Shown: one piece after another, positions 40,121 through 51,869 of the stretch
Numbering within the stretch: the first letter of the stretch is position 1
Layout: the number at the start of each line of letters is the position of its first letter
Source: Prorocentrum cordatum
Lineage: Eukaryota > Sar > Dinophyceae > Prorocentrales > Prorocentraceae
Reading direction: 5' to 3'
DNA: 64,000 nt
Assembly (NCBI GenBank): GCA_963575745.1
Contig: CAUYUJ010019592.1
Coordinates: 112,059 to 176,058, forward strand
Program-made: the position numbers and the translations under genes
The notes under the pieces: model-generated
Database searches by the model: none
Seen by the model: the letters and a program-made list of their open reading frames with translations, nothing else
What the model was told of the DNA's origin: nothing

Positions 40121-40977
40121 GGTGTCATTATCGCCGCTGGCACTGGCTCCCGGTCTGTCCCGAGGGTGGGGGAGGGCGGCAGTCCGCGGGGGATCTGAAC
40201 TTGGTTGGGGTCTGCGAGGGGGAGACGACCGAAGCCAGTGACTGGGCTCCCGTGCCCTGCACTGTGAGGTCCCCGCCCCCCGCGACGCCATCCGACTGAT
40301 CCTCCATGAGACTGAGGCCTGCGCTGCCGCCATGCTGGGGCGGCGCAGCTGCCGCAATGGCTGGGCGCGCCCCAGGGGAGCGTGGGGGAACAGGCCGTGG
40401 GCCCGCCGCGGAGCGCACGGGCGCCCCCTTGAGCGGTGGGAGACTGCCCCGGAGAGGGCAAGCCCACCAGACGGCTTGAGCCAAGGGGGGTACGGACTGG
40501 TGGGAATACTTTTTTTGATTGGCGGCTCGAAGGACAGATCCAGCGAGCGGGAATAACGTCTGGGCCACAGAGCGAGATAATTGGCTGCAGAGGCGCAAAG
40601 GCCGCGGTAGCGAGTGCACATCCCAGGGACAAAGTGACCCTCATTGGGGGCTGACGCAGGCGGCCCGACAAATGGGGGCGCAAGCACAGAACCCAAAGCG
40701 GACGGAAAGGAGCTGTCGCACACGTTGCGCCAAGCTCCGACCGCACCGCACAGCGCGAAAGAGCGTGGAGCACGCACCACTGTGGCGGCACGGGGTGGCC
40801 AGGCGCGGCCGCACCGACCATGCAACACGAGGTGAGGCAAAGGAACAGGAGAGACACGGCGGGCGCTAGGGCTCCCGGCAGCAGGAAAATGGGAAGGCAC
40901 AGAGAGAAGCCTCACTCGCAGTGACTCACAGGACGCTGTTGGGCGTGAGAGCGACCAGTACCCAGTCAAGGACCAGT

Positions 40978-41313
40978 CGTCAATGCCGTCTGAGTCCACA
41001 GCCTGCAACTTGTCCGACACGGAAGATCGGGGGCGTAAAGCTGCAAGCACTGGCCAAGTCACCTGACCTGGCCTGCAGGGGGGACCGCGATGATCTGCCA
41101 AAGAATGAACCACCTGCGCAGGAGCTTGGACGCGAAGGCGACGACACCAGTCAGCGAACCTGTCGTCGAAGTCGCCGGCGCTCACCGCGCGCAACTTATC
41201 CGACACAAAAGATCGGGGGCACAAGTCGCAAGCGTTGACCGGGACGCATACGACGGACCAGCCGGGGGATCCGCGATGACCTGCCGAAGGATGAACCACT
41301 TGTGCAGGAACAC
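40978..41313. repeat. Imperfect tandem duplication between the two retroelement copies
   Basis: Two units of about 150-180 nt share CAACTT(G/A)TCCGACAC, AGATCGGGGGC, CGCGATGA(T/C)CTGCC and GATGAACCAC-type blocks. No protein is encoded. It lies in the junction zone between the 5' side of copy 1 and the 3' side of copy 2. Confidence 0.6.
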
Positions 41314-41654
41314 GCCCAAGCCAGGCCCGACATCGGGTGGTACCAGAAGCGGGTGAGGTGCACCGGTCTGCACCTTGCCGACGCCCAGCACCTGTAGCGT
41401 CCCGAACCGTACCATGTGGGCCAGACCCGCAGGTAGGGGAGGCCCGCTGGCCGCGGCAGTGACCATGGGGGGGAAGCCACTCTCACGCATCCTCATGACG
41501 GTGTACGCAGTTGGCGACCAGCTGATGCACCACGTCGCGTCGACCAGGGAGTCTGGGGGAAATCACATGGTGGTGGCTAGCGCGGGCAGGCCTTGTGCGA
41601 CCTGTGCGTCTGCCGGCCCGGCTGGAAGCGAGATTCTGGGCCTCAGCGACCCAC

Positions 41655-42345
41655 TGGGGTGGCTGAACCTGTCAGCTCCCCTGTCGTGACGTCCCTTCAC
41701 AACGCTGGGGGCGCAGCCAAGAGCCGCAGAGACTTGTGAATGAACGCGGGGGGGGCACCCAAGAGCCGCTGGCAAGACAGCCATGTCCATGGCCTCCTCG
41801 CTGGACTGTGCCACGGCACTGGCACGTCCTCAACCAAGGCACACTTCGCTGTGGGCCATGGTGACCCGTTGGGGTGGCTGAACCTGTCAGCTCTCCAGTC
41901 ATGATGTCCCTTCACAACGCTGGGGGCACAGCCAAGAGCCGCAAATACTCGTGAATGAACGTGGGGGTGCAACCAAGTGCCGCGGGCACGACGCCATGCC
42001 GAGGGACTCCACGCTTGGCCCGTGCCACGGCACTGTCGGGCCCTCAACCAAGGCACACTTCGCTGAGGGCCATGGGGACCTGGAGGGGTGGCTGAAACTG
42101 TCAGCTCCCCTGTCATGATGTTCCTTCGAAACGCTGGGGGCGCAGCCAAGAGCCGCAGAGACTGGTGAATGAAGGTGAGGGGTGCTACCACGTGCCGCGG
42201 CACGACAACCGTGCCCAGGGCCTCCACTCTTGGGCTCGACCAAAGCACTGTCCCGTTCCCAGCCAGGGCACACATCGTTGGGGGCGCAGCCAAGAGCCGC
42301 AGAGACTGGTGAATGAACGGCGGGGGAGAAAGGAGGAGGAGGGGA
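41655..42345 (-). repeat. Three-unit tandem repeat (about 217 nt) with embedded hairpins, 3' tail of copy 2
   Basis: The block TGGCTGAACCTGTCAGCTC recurs at about 41660, 41877 and 42093 (last with AAAC), giving a period near 217 nt. Each unit carries a TCTTG-loop hairpin (41713-41727, 41928-41942, 42142-42156), and a fourth hairpin is at 42286-42300. Sense-strand hairpin: GCGGC-TCTTG-GCTGC. Looser variants lie at about 42427 and 42469. Confidence 0.7.
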
Positions 42346-43156
42346 GGCGAGTCCAACCTGGCGCTGGGTGACAGCCCAGTCGCATTCGCGGGGCAGGATC
42401 GAACTCGGCGATCAGGATAGGGGAGGCCGCCAAGCGCCGCACGGAGTGGTGGACTTGTCTGAGAAGGGCGCGGCCGAGAGCCGTAGAGCCCTTACATGGT
42501 GGGCTGCAGGGGGGAAGCCCGCGGCCGTTGGACACGGTAGGCGCCCCCCACCTGCTGTCGAGCCATGTCTATTGTAAGGTGGAGCGCTGGAGGTGGTGTG
42601 TTTTAGCCACCAGTCCCTGTCGTCCAAAGTAGGTGCCCCTGATGGGGCAGCATTGACGGCCCCCTGTCCCGCGGGGTTGTCAGGTCTATGGGCTGGCGCA
42701 GCGGCAGTGGGTACCCTAGCCATGCCGCCCACGACGCCAGAAGGGGCGGGACGCGGAGGGTGGACTATTTCAGCAACCGGGCCCACCGTCCAGGGTGGAT
42801 CCACGAGACCAGCGTGGGCTGTCTAGTACGCGGCGCATGGGTATTGGTGCACCTATGACCCAAAGGAGGTAGCACGGGGTATTATGGCCGAGGCCTAGCG
42901 CTGCGGTGAAGCCTGTCCATGTCGTGGCCAGGAGCATCCCTGAGGAAAACTTGACCGTGGGATGGCTGGCGCTCCCCATGGACTTCAGCCCACAAGCCCA
43001 GCGCCGCTGTTCGAGGCGAAGGGCCGGTTGAGGACCATGGGGCTGCCAACCCAGCGGGCTCCACCAGGCGCCGCGGGATCCCAGATGGCCCACAGGGTCA
43101 GCGCAATAGAGACCACCTTGTATAAGGAGGTGGAGGTCGCTCCCAGCTGCCCAAGA
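42346..43156 (-). other. 3' noncoding tail of copy 2, remainder
   Basis: No convincing protein. Holds the block (about 42790-42910) conserved with copy 1 at 1135-1260. Confidence 0.45.
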
Positions 43157-44853
43157 TCATTGTTGTCCAGGAAGCACGCGTTGCGTTCCATGACGGGCCG
43201 AATCGCGACTCTGAGAACTGACATGGTCCAGCACACCAGAGATGGACTCGAGCCGCAGAAGGGCTGCACGAACCACCCTCCTCAGAGGATGGGCAACAGC
43301 AGAGGGGGGGGAGAAGAGGCGAGGAGGGGGGGCGGCAGATTGCGTGCACGGGGAGAAGGCCGCGTCGGCGCGGGCCGCGGCGTTCCCGGCGCTAGGGGGG
43401 GGGTTGTGCGCGGAACGAGCTGGCTCACTTGTTCCCCGATCACTTGGGTCGGAATTCCCACCCCCGAGGGCGCTTGTCTGCGCACTGGGTTTCCCCCCTG
43501 GGAGAAAACCTCCTGCTGATGGTCCCACGCGTCCCAGGACTGCCATGCACGCCACGGTGCTTCTGACCCCGATGCCCCCCGATGCCCCTGACCATGCAGC
43601 ATCCCTGCCTTCAGTGGTCCATGGGGGGGCCTTTGCAGCCTCCTTGCCTTCGACGGCCCATGGGGGTGGGCGTCCGCTGCCGACGGGCCCGTCGGCGGTG
43701 CGCACTCTGGTGTCGCGAGGCGTGATTTTGCGATGCTTCTCCATGACATTCGGCCAGTCGACGTGTAGTTGGTATTCTCTATCCATCTTGTAGGCGTCGA
43801 ACTCCATTTTGCACCATGCCTGTAGGAACTCGCTGCATTGCTGTACTGTGTTTAGCCTGGGGTTGGACTTGATGTAGGTACTCCCTTGACTGAAGGCTGC
43901 CTTCCTGACCCAGGCGCTCCAGTCTCCGGTAAACGCACCCCCCAGCGCCTTCTGCATCCGTGTGATCTTGTCGGGCGCTGGTTCGTCCCTTGCAACGTCT
44001 GCCTCGTCGATAGATCAAGTACATAGGGAGGCCTCCCATGGGGTCATCAGGGCGCGCTGCTGGTATTGCCGCAGACCGCGCGTCGATCCACGAGCCCTGG
44101 GTGTTGCGCCATGGTCTGGATGAGTTGCGAAGCGGCGGTGTGGCTGAGCGCTCTCTGGCACTGACTTCGTCAACCGCGGGTGCACGGCGGCCACCGTCAC
44201 ACCCCGAGTGTCTAAGAGTCCTGCCGTCACTGCCTGCGTGAAGGCTCGGGGTCCGACCCTCTCTGGGGCGGGCATCGCCTCGGGCGCACCCGTCACTGGG
44301 TGTTCCTCTGGCGGCAGCCCGCGCAAATGGGGACCAGGCTTCTGAGTCTGCCCTGAGGGGAGGTTTAATCCAGAGCGGGGGGGGGACTCTGGGCAATCTT
44401 GTCGTCCGTGGGGGCTGGAACGCAGGCGTCGTCCTCCGGATGGGTAGGGCTGGCCTGCGATCCGGATTCAGCTGAAGTATCCGGCGGGCTGGAGCGTGCC
44501 TGGGCGTACGTCTCGGATTTCTTGCCAGCCTCGTCGCCCCAGCCGATCCCTTCCACATCGCCGTCGCCATTCCAGCGCTCTGGTGAGGACGGCTCCTCTT
44601 CTGGGACTGCGTCGAACTGGCCAGGTACGGTGGGCTTCTGGGGTGGCACGTTTGCGCGGGTCGGGGGTGCACCGTGATCCCCAACGCGGCGGTCAGCTGC
44701 GGGCGATTCCTTCCTCCAGGGCCTGTTGAGCCAGCTGGCGGCAGGAGACTCGTCACGGGCTGTGCCTCTCGCAGTCGCGCCCTGGGGCTGGGCAGCGAGG
44801 ACTTCAATAGTTCCTCTGGTTAAGTCGGAGTTCTCCAGCCTGGTGAGGAACAA
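43157..44853 (-). CDS. Retroelement polyprotein tail segment, copy 2
   Basis: Frames 43157-43957, 43779-44807 and 44365-44853 together match the copy 1 tail (1362-2498). Shared blocks include AWVRKAAFSQ, KSNPRLNT and MDREYQLHVDW. The upstream half is Pro/Ser/Glu-rich. The frame breaks lie near poly-G/C runs. No domain is recognised. Confidence 0.45.
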
Positions 44854-44937
44854 CGCGAGGACATGCAGCGGCTGTCGGCAGGGGCCCTGCCATTTCTGAT
44901 TGGCGAGGTTACCTGCGTAGCGCTCCCAGTCCTCCTG

Positions 44938-46531
44938 CTACTTTGGGTTGCTCTCCACCAGGTGTGAGACTACCCTGGCTGCCGATGCCCTCTGTCCGTC
45001 CCATGGGATGCGCGGAGGGCGGCCATCGTTTGGGATTTCTTCTCCGTATGTCGACTCCAGAAAGGGGAGCAGCTGCTCGATCGGCCATCTAGTTTCATCG
45101 GTTATGTCTCCCACAATGCTCCATCCCTGGTGCTGTGCAAAGGCGGCCCGGAGAATGTTGATTGCGTGGATCCACTCGATCAGGTATTTCACCAGGGCAC
45201 GAACTGGGCCTCTTGACCCGCCGCCTTCTAGACGGAAGGTGGAATACGTGGGCAGCTGAGGAGCCGGGGGCGGAGGCAGGTCGGGGAGGGAGTACTTGTT
45301 GGAGGCCCTGTCGACTGAACCATCTTGCTTACCGAGCTGTTTGTGGCACAGTGCAGAGCGGTCCTCCGCGTCTTCCCCTGGCGCCCTGCTACCTGGGGAG
45401 AGGTGCGCGGACATATCGTAGCTGTAGCTGTCCTTAGAAACTTATGATGTGGTCTGCCTCTTGGTAGGGATAGCGGGATATACCTCGGTTGAGTAGCGGT
45501 CGAGAATGTAGTCGAGGACGCCAGGTGCAACATTCCAGATGTGTACAAGGCACCTCCTGCAGGCCCATTCCGCGTTCCACTGCTGCTTCATCCATAGGGA
45601 GGACATTAAGTCCCACGGTGGCAGGCCTGTCTGTTCGTTGCACATTGCTTCTGCCTCAGGGCGCCACATGAAGCATCCGAGAGCAGGACGGCCAGGTTTC
45701 CATCCAAGCAAGGGGGACCCGGGCGGACAGGTGTCGCACGTGGCTGAATACATTTTGGTGCGGTGCGTTTCGGCGCCGAACCTACCATCAGCAAGCCTGC
45801 GGGGTGGGAGGGTGGTACCGGCTCTTGATGGCTGGAAGGCGCGCGGCGCGCGCATGACGATGTCCTTCAGGGTGGAAGGAGTTGGGGCGTCGTCAGGACG
45901 TCCGAACCCGAGCGGTAGGCAAGTCAGTGAGGAAAGGGTCCGGGCTGTCTTGCGTGCGCGGTTCCCTTCCAGTCTGCGCTCGTACTCCAGCAGGCGCTGC
46001 TGCATAATATTCTTGGTACCGCCGTCAGCCTGGCTGGGGTCGGGAACCTCGACTCCCCTTCTTTCCAGGGACCTGCCCAAGCACAACTCGCAGAGCCATC
46101 TGCAGTTCTTCCCCTTCCTGTATGCCTGCGCGCGGTTCTGTGCTAGCAGTTCACGCGTATCGTCGTCCTCCCAGGTGCCGGCTGCGCCCTGCAACCCCGT
46201 GTTGGCGCAGTCGTCGCAGTTGTAGCTGGCACTCTGCTGCAGCCTGCAGAATCTCATCACGCACTACAGGGGGGGAGAGCACTGTGCCAGGGGCTGGGGA
46301 GGCAGGGAGGTCTTCGTCCAAGCGGCGGTTGGACATCGCGACCCCACCTCCGATGTATTCCAGGTCTGCCATGGCATGTGGACTGCCGAGTCCCTCTTCT
46401 GATCCGACCAGCTCCTTGTGCAGCTGGCAGGTGGAACAGTCTCCTATGCTTAGTTGGTTGACGTCCGCAGGCTGGACTATCACCTCAAGTACGCGCATGG
46501 GGGCCTCCAGGGTGAAGTCGTGCCCCAGCAT
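44938..46531 (-). CDS. Cys-rich zinc-finger-like segments, copy 2
   Basis: Frames 44938-45414, 45442-46260 and 46151-46531. Cys pairs: YNCDDC, CRWLCELC, ATCDTCPPGS with a later GCFMW, and EWACRRCLVHIWNVAPG. The corresponding copy 1 segments are 2629-4612. Paired Cys with Trp and basic residues suggests several zinc-binding modules; none matches a family I can name. Confidence 0.45.
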
Positions 46532-46537
46532 TCCTCA

Positions 46538-47026
46538 TCATGTCTGAGGGCAGTCGTGCGCGGACGCAGTAAGGTGGTAATGTGCAAAGGTGGCCAGCGT
46601 GCTGATGTGGCGAATAACCTCCTCCATCTTGGCGTGGAGGGAAGCGAAGTTGGCTAGTTCGAAGCCCCAAGTGGCGGCAAACTGGCTGCGGAACTCCTTG
46701 TGGGCTTCCTGCCAGGGGAGGCAGAGGCCCATCGCCGCTTCTATGATGCCCCCCGTGGCCTCTGGATGCGGGAATGGCCAGAGCGTAGCGCGCGGTTCCC
46801 GCAGTTGCACCATCATCACCACCAGGAGGACCCTGAGCGCGGGGGCGCTGAGTGGGCGCCCGTCGCTTCCGCAGAGGGCGTGCGCGAGTGTTGATTCGAT
46901 CTGCTCAGGGCGGAGCAATGCGTGCAAGCGATCCATTCCCCAGGGTGCACCCTGTGGCGTTTGCAGTTGCACGTGGCAGGGCTCCAGGCAGCGGGGAACT
47001 GGAGGAGCGCGCCAACGGGAGTGCAC
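46538..47026 (-). CDS. Segment between helicase and Cys-rich part, copy 2
   Basis: A 162-codon frame with QLREPRATLW followed by PFPHPEATGGIIEAAMGLC, almost identical to copy 1 (QLREPRATLW, SFPHPEATGDIIEAAMGIC at about 4680-4760). It is probably the C-terminal extension of the helicase. No known fold. Confidence 0.4.
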   Translation of the reverse strand: MHSRWRAPPVPRCLEPCHVQLQTPQGAPWGMDRLHALLRPEQIESTLAHALCGSDGRPLSAPALRVLLVVMMVQLREPRATLWPFPHPEATGGIIEAAMGLCLPWQEAHKEFRSQFAATWGFELANFASLHAKMEEVIRHISTLATFAHYHLTASAHDCPQT

Positions 47027-47031
47027 CTGCT

Positions 47032-49286
47032 TCAGGGCTTGGGGCGGCGGATGTTACCAATAGCATGGGGCAGCGGGGGGAGTGAGGTCAGCGGGGCCCT
47101 CAGTTGCGCCTCGTGCCAGGGTGTGCCCAGCCCCAGGAACCAGACCAAGGCTGCCCACGTCAGATTGTATACCAGGTTGCTGGCGTCGATCCCGAGTTCC
47201 ACGTCCAAGCAATACCCAAGGTGGCTCCAGGCCTTCCGATCGAGGCTGCCCGGCTGCCTCGGGGCGGCGCCCATGGACCACTGGTGGGGATGGAGCCCGG
47301 CCACGGTGTAGAGGATGACTCCCATTGCTGGGTCGTCGACGAGCTTCTGCATGCTGTCTGCGAGGGCTTCGCCGAGTTTGTCCCAGGAGAACAAGGGGTC
47401 GAGCGGGGCAGCGATGCGCTCCGCGAAGCTGTTCTCCATGGAGGTCTTGGCTTTCTTGATGGCGTCGTCTAGTCCTTTTATGGTGTCGCCCCCTGTGTGG
47501 GCGGGGGCCGCGGGGATCCACGTGGTCAGGTCCCTGACGGGGTCAAATTCCTCATCGGTCTGCAGACGTAATCTTGTGCCTAGGTCAGCTCCTTTGAAGC
47601 GAACCCATAGTTTGGCGAATCTCCCATACTCTGAAAGCTCTCGCAAGCGAGCCCCTGTGGCCGTGCCAAACATCCTTCCGTCCCCGATGATGACCACGTT
47701 GGTGGCGGCGTGGGTGATCGCGACGTTTACCCTGTTGGGGTTGTCCATGAAACCCCAGTCATGCCATATGTTGGACCGGGTGGTCAGGTATATGACTAGA
47801 TCTGCCTCGCCGCCCTGACCGGAGTCCATGGTGGGAATGGTTAGCTCGCCGCTTGCAAGATGCTCCTCCGCAATTTGTCGCAGGCCAGGGAAACACAGAT
47901 CGATCCCGGTGAGGGGGGAGCTCCACTGCGCAAACACGCTCGCGTGGTCCTTGGTGTCAGCGACGTATGCAGGAGGGTGCGCGGTGTTTCCGCCTGCCTT
48001 AGCTGATCCGTCCTTGCCCTTCCCTTTGCCCTTGGCCTTGGCCTGTCCGAGGGCGCCGCTGATGCTTCTTCCTGACTGGGGCCAACCGTTCTCCAGGACT
48101 GCGCACTGTAGCTGGTAACCCAACACGACGCGCACGGTGTGCCATTCTTCGTGGCGGGCAGGAGTGCTCGACCGTTTGCGCGGCCCCCGGTAGGTTCGCG
48201 CATCCTGAGCGGAGTCTTGAGGTGACCTCGAGGGAGGGGCTGTCGACAAGGAGGAATCGATGCCTTTCCTCCTCGCGATGGGGGTCCGGCGCGAGTTCCC
48301 GCAGCATTCTCCAAGTCTTCCGCGGGGGTGGCCGTGGCTTCAGCGAGAGCTTTGAGCCTTTTGTCGTCCCAGGGCAGTAGCTTCCGCCACGGTAGTCCTT
48401 CGACCAGTGGCCTTTGCGCGAAGGGGTCGGTGAGTCCCGACCGCATTGTGTTATTGTAGAAGGCGACATTAGGCCAGGACAGGAGCAGGGGGTGCATGCG
48501 GTGGCAGAGGCTTAGTTGCACCACGGCTGATGTTTCATCTCCCAGGGCGGTGCGCAGCCGATCAAATATGGAGAGGCACAGCCCGAGGTCGGCAGCCTTT
48601 CTGGAAAGGACGGTGGGGGGAAGTTGTTTGGGGTCGCCCACCAGCACCAGATGTCCGCCGGAACGGATGACACTGTCGAGCGACATGGCTGCCATAAGCT
48701 CATGGGCTTGTCCTGCCTCGTCGATGATGAGCAAGGCGACTGGTGCAGCGTTCCTGAGGACCTCCGCGGATTCGTGTGTCGCGATGATCGTCTTAGCATC
48801 CTTGAGCAGCTGTGCACGGAATGCGGTGAATTCCTTGGAGGATCCGCCTTCGTGCGGGGGTCGATTGCGTGCTCTGAAGAAGTGCCCCCCCGGGGTGAGC
48901 GGGGCAAACCTCTCCGCCACCCGGAATTCTTTGGCCAGACGGACGCATCTGTTGGGGAAGCATGTCCCATGTCCTAGTCTGCCCCCCTGGTGTGCACTCC
49001 CGGGACCAATGGAGGGCTGATCCGCCGCTGTGTTGGACCCTGCGGTTAGTGCAACTGCCTGCCCTTCAGGGAGTGAGTCGGCCCACGCGCCCATGGTGGC
49101 GACGCAGAAGACTGTCTTGCCGGTTCCCGGGGGACCATGTACGACTGTTACGTGGTGCTGTATGGTGGCAGCGAGGGCCCGCGTCGCGTCGTCGTTGAGC
49201 TGGTGGCGCTCGGCGCCTTCGTCGAGGGTCAAAGCTGGGGGGAGGTCCCTGACCCGTTGAAATACCTGTCCAGTAGCATTGTCCAC
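47032..49286 (-). CDS. SF1 helicase, UPF1/DNA2-like, copy 2 (two frames)
   Basis: Walker A HGPPGTGKT (about 49107-49145), Walker B IDEAGQA (about 48709-48733), VGDPKQLPP (about 48614-48648), CHRMHPLLLSWPN (YRMHP-like), motif V DSGQGGEADLVI (about 47800-47828) and motif VI NVAITHAATNVVIIGD (about 47699-47725). The motif VI Arg found in copy 1 (AITRAT) is His here, which should impair ATP hydrolysis. Frames 47841-49286 and 47032-48249 overlap; the shift lies near 48150-48250. The upstream Gln in TGQVFQRVRD shows that the TAG at 7226 of copy 1 is a nonsense change. Confidence 0.8.
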
Positions 49287-49663
49287 TTCGTGGTCGGAGA
49301 AGGGAATCTGACGGCGCCTCGTTCGGCTGCTTCGAGTCGGCAGCGTTACTGCTCACCACTGCGGGAGGCCTGCTAGGAGCCTGCGCCCTGATGGTGGCCC
49401 TTGCCCGTGAGAGGAGGGAGTCGCCGCAGGCCCTGGTGTTCTCCACATTGTTGGCCAGCGTCTTGTTCTTTCTGTCGGTAGTGCGGAAAGAAAGGAGGTA
49501 TGTGATGACGTCGAGTGGCGTGCCCGCAAGGTCTGCAGGGTCCTGTTGCAGCTTGTAGACTTCGCTGATGGAGGTAGAGATCCGCCAATACTGCAACCTA
49601 GGAGGTGCCTTGTCCAGCCTATACCATCCGTCTCCCACCTTCTCTGGCTTGGGGTGCCTGACG

Positions 49664-51706
49664 TCAGCGTGCGTTGGTGCTCGGGCCACAGAAGCTTGAG
49701 CGAGGCAACCTGATCCACAGTTGGGCTGGTGATGCTGAGAGGCAGCGTTGGGGCTTCCTGTCCTGCATCTTGCCCCCTGAGAAGGATCTTGAACTCCCGT
49801 GGCCATTGCAGGTGCAGCAACAGCTTCCCCTCCTGGATGGAAATGCATTGCGGAGCTTGAACTTGTCGAGGAGTACGCCGGGGGTCTGCTCGTCGATGGG
49901 GGTGACGGACACACCTAGCGCGCAGCTCTGCCTTCTGACCAGGTCTGTTCTGGCCTTGGCAGAGCCGTCCCATACAGTTTTGGCGGCTGCCATGCACTCG
50001 GCCCAGGCCAGCCTGTCGAGGGTACTTCCTCTTTGTCGTAAATCTTGTTTCCAATGCTTCGGAAGGTTCACTCCCGAGTAGACCGAGCCTGTGGGAGTGT
50101 GGAGGAGAAACTGGGCTGCAGGGCTGTTGGTGGGGACAGCGAATAGACGGGTGATGGCGTCCGCTGCTGCGGCCGCTGATGACTCCATTATCGCCTGCCT
50201 GCTCAGGGGGGGGAGATCGCCCGGCCAGTCATCTTCACCCTCGCGCACGGGCCTGGTCCGATCCATTGAGTCCTGAGAGGAGGCTCTGCTGGATGCATTG
50301 TTCCGTCTCTCCCGCGGGAGCAGCGAGGTGGACGGCCACCCGAGTGAGGCAGGGGGCGCGTCTGTTGGGGGCGGAGGTGGCGGTGCCGTGCCTCCCCAAG
50401 CTCTGGCCGCGCTCCAGGGAGTCACCCTCCAACCCCCTCGATACTGGCTGGGCGGTCGTAGGTCTGTCGAGTGTACGGCGTCGGTGGAGATGGAGAAGTC
50501 GAACGGGTCGTCGCGGTACGGGAAGTTGACCGGGGCGTAGTCCCAGTCCTCTGGGAAGGTCCACCCTGGCAGGTGTGGCAGTGGGCCCACCTTCACTGGG
50601 CCTGGCAGCACCCAACCGGGCCATAAGGGTCTGTCGATGGTGCGCATGGTCACCTGGTCATAGTTTTTACCCAAGGTCCTGGTCAAGAGGTTGCCTTGAT
50701 CGGTATACAACCTGGGGTCAGGCCATCCGGTGCCTTTCTGCTTTTCTGCTCCCTTGGCGTGGCTTCCTCCCAGGAGGTGTTCCTTGCCTTCGCAGAATCT
50801 CTGGCACACCTCGCACCACCAGCGCCACTCGTGGTTGAAATGTGCCCACCTGAGCCACGGGCACTCGCGCGCACGGAAGTGAGAAAGGCCATCGATCTTG
50901 CCCGGGCCTTCTGCACAGGGGGCGGCGGGGGAAGGCCAGCGGACCAGTGGCCCGACATTGTTCTTCTTCGTCATCCTGGAGAAAGGGGGGGGCGCAGCCA
51001 AGAGCCGCAGTACTGGTAGGCAGATGACGGATTTGAGCCGCAGCAGCAGTGACCTCAGCTGCCGCGGGGATCGACCGATCGGCGATCCGATCGGAGCGGA
51101 GCAGGGGGGGAGAGAAGGGGAGGGAGGCTTTTCCAGCAGGACCGCGGCCGCAGCCGCTTCCGAGGGGTCGCAGAGGTTAGTCTCCCGTAAGTCAAGGCAG
51201 GGAAAATGCGCGGGCCGGGTGGGGGCATCGCACGCCCAGTGTATGTGTGTTGCGACGGCAGTCACGCCTTCCTTACGGAGGGCGTCGGCCCAATAAACCC
51301 CGATGGTGGCAAGGCTGTCCGCGGCCGTGTTTAGCCTCCGTCTGACCACCTGCCAAGTGAGTACCCAGCCTGCTCCTACCGCCTGCCCAAGGGCGTCCTC
51401 CATCTGCCGGGCAAGGCGAAGCCTTCGGTACCTGGCGGCACCGGCGCCGTATCGGACCGCGGCGAGGTTGTCGCCAACAATCCTGGCTGCCCGAATTGGG
51501 CCCTTGGGGAAGCAGTGCCAGCCCAGCTCGGCAGCCTGCCACTTCCGCCATCTGCGCGCTGTCACAGTCGGGGAGTGCAACGATGGCGATGGCCAGGACC
51601 CGGGGAGAGCCGGTGGTGGGGTTGTGGTGCCACAGGATGGTCCCTGCGCCGGAGACCTTGTCCGCGCCTTCGATGGACCTGGCGCCACCATCAAAGGCAA
51701 CCTCAT
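49664..51706 (-). CDS. Fused frame: RNase H C-terminal half plus U1-type zinc-finger segment, copy 2
   Basis: One open frame of 680 codons begins within RNase H, reads IVGDNLAAVRYG and NTAADSLATIG (the last two catalytic Asp), crosses the hairpin at 50994-51008 (encoding LRLLAAPP) and continues into FRARECPWLRW and the finger CEVCQRFCEGKEHLLGGSH (C-x2-C-x8-H-x5-H). The last codons after about 49820 are off-frame; the true protein resumes in 49066-49914 with EVYKLQQDP. In copy 1 the two parts are separated by a stop and a 120-nt gap. Confidence 0.6.
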   Translation of the reverse strand: MRLPLMVAPGPSKARTRSPAQGPSCGTTTPPPALPGSWPSPSLHSPTVTARRWRKWQAAELGWHCFPKGPIRAARIVGDNLAAVRYGAGAARYRRLRLARQMEDALGQAVGAGWVLTWQVVRRRLNTAADSLATIGVYWADALRKEGVTAVATHIHWACDAPTRPAHFPCLDLRETNLCDPSEAAAAAVLLEKPPSPSLPPCSAPIGSPIGRSPRQLRSLLLRLKSVICLPVLRLLAAPPPFSRMTKKNNVGPLVRWPSPAAPCAEGPGKIDGLSHFRARECPWLRWAHFNHEWRWWCEVCQRFCEGKEHLLGGSHAKGAEKQKGTGWPDPRLYTDQGNLLTRTLGKNYDQVTMRTIDRPLWPGWVLPGPVKVGPLPHLPGWTFPEDWDYAPVNFPYRDDPFDFSISTDAVHSTDLRPPSQYRGGWRVTPWSAARAWGGTAPPPPPPTDAPPASLGWPSTSLLPRERRNNASSRASSQDSMDRTRPVREGEDDWPGDLPPLSRQAIMESSAAAAADAITRLFAVPTNSPAAQFLLHTPTGSVYSGVNLPKHWKQDLRQRGSTLDRLAWAECMAAAKTVWDGSAKARTDLVRRQSCALGVSVTPIDEQTPGVLLDKFKLRNAFPSRRGSCCCTCNGHGSSRSFSGGKMQDRKPQRCLSASPAQLWIRLPRSSFCGPSTNAR
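50994..51008 (-). repeat. Hairpin repeat, TCTTG-loop, at RNase H / zinc-finger junction of copy 2
   Basis: Sense strand GCGGC-TCTTG-GCTGC. Same position as 8976-8990 in copy 1, but with the loop typical of copy 2's 3' tail. Confidence 0.6.
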
Positions 51707-51845
51707 AAGGCCATTGGGTAGAGTTGGAGTCGGGGAAGGGCGAGCTACGGACTGTGACCTCGTCGCCGGGCTCCAGGCTCGCGTTAGCGATCAGCGTGGT
51801 GGTGTGGAACCCGCACTCCCGACAGAAGACGGAGGACCGGACCAA
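51273..51845 (-). CDS. RNase H N-terminal half, copy 2
   Basis: VAFDGGARSIEG (first catalytic Asp) and QMAEVAGCRAGLALL (Glu) are in this frame. The last two Asp are in the 49664-51706 frame. The shift falls near 51500, at GGGCCCTTGGGG. Together all four acidic residues survive. The segment follows the CCHC finger region. Confidence 0.7.
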   Translation of the reverse strand: MVRSSVFCRECGFHTTTLIANASLEPGDEVTVRSSPFPDSNSTQWPYEVAFDGGARSIEGADKVSGAGTILWHHNPTTGSPRVLAIAIVALPDCDSAQMAEVAGCRAGLALLPQGPNSGSQDCWRQPRRGPIRRRCRQVPKASPCPADGGRPWAGGRSRLGTHLAGGQTEAKHGRGQPCHHRGLLGRRPP

Positions 51846-51869
51846 TTGGCAGTGGGAGAGTCGTCGGTC

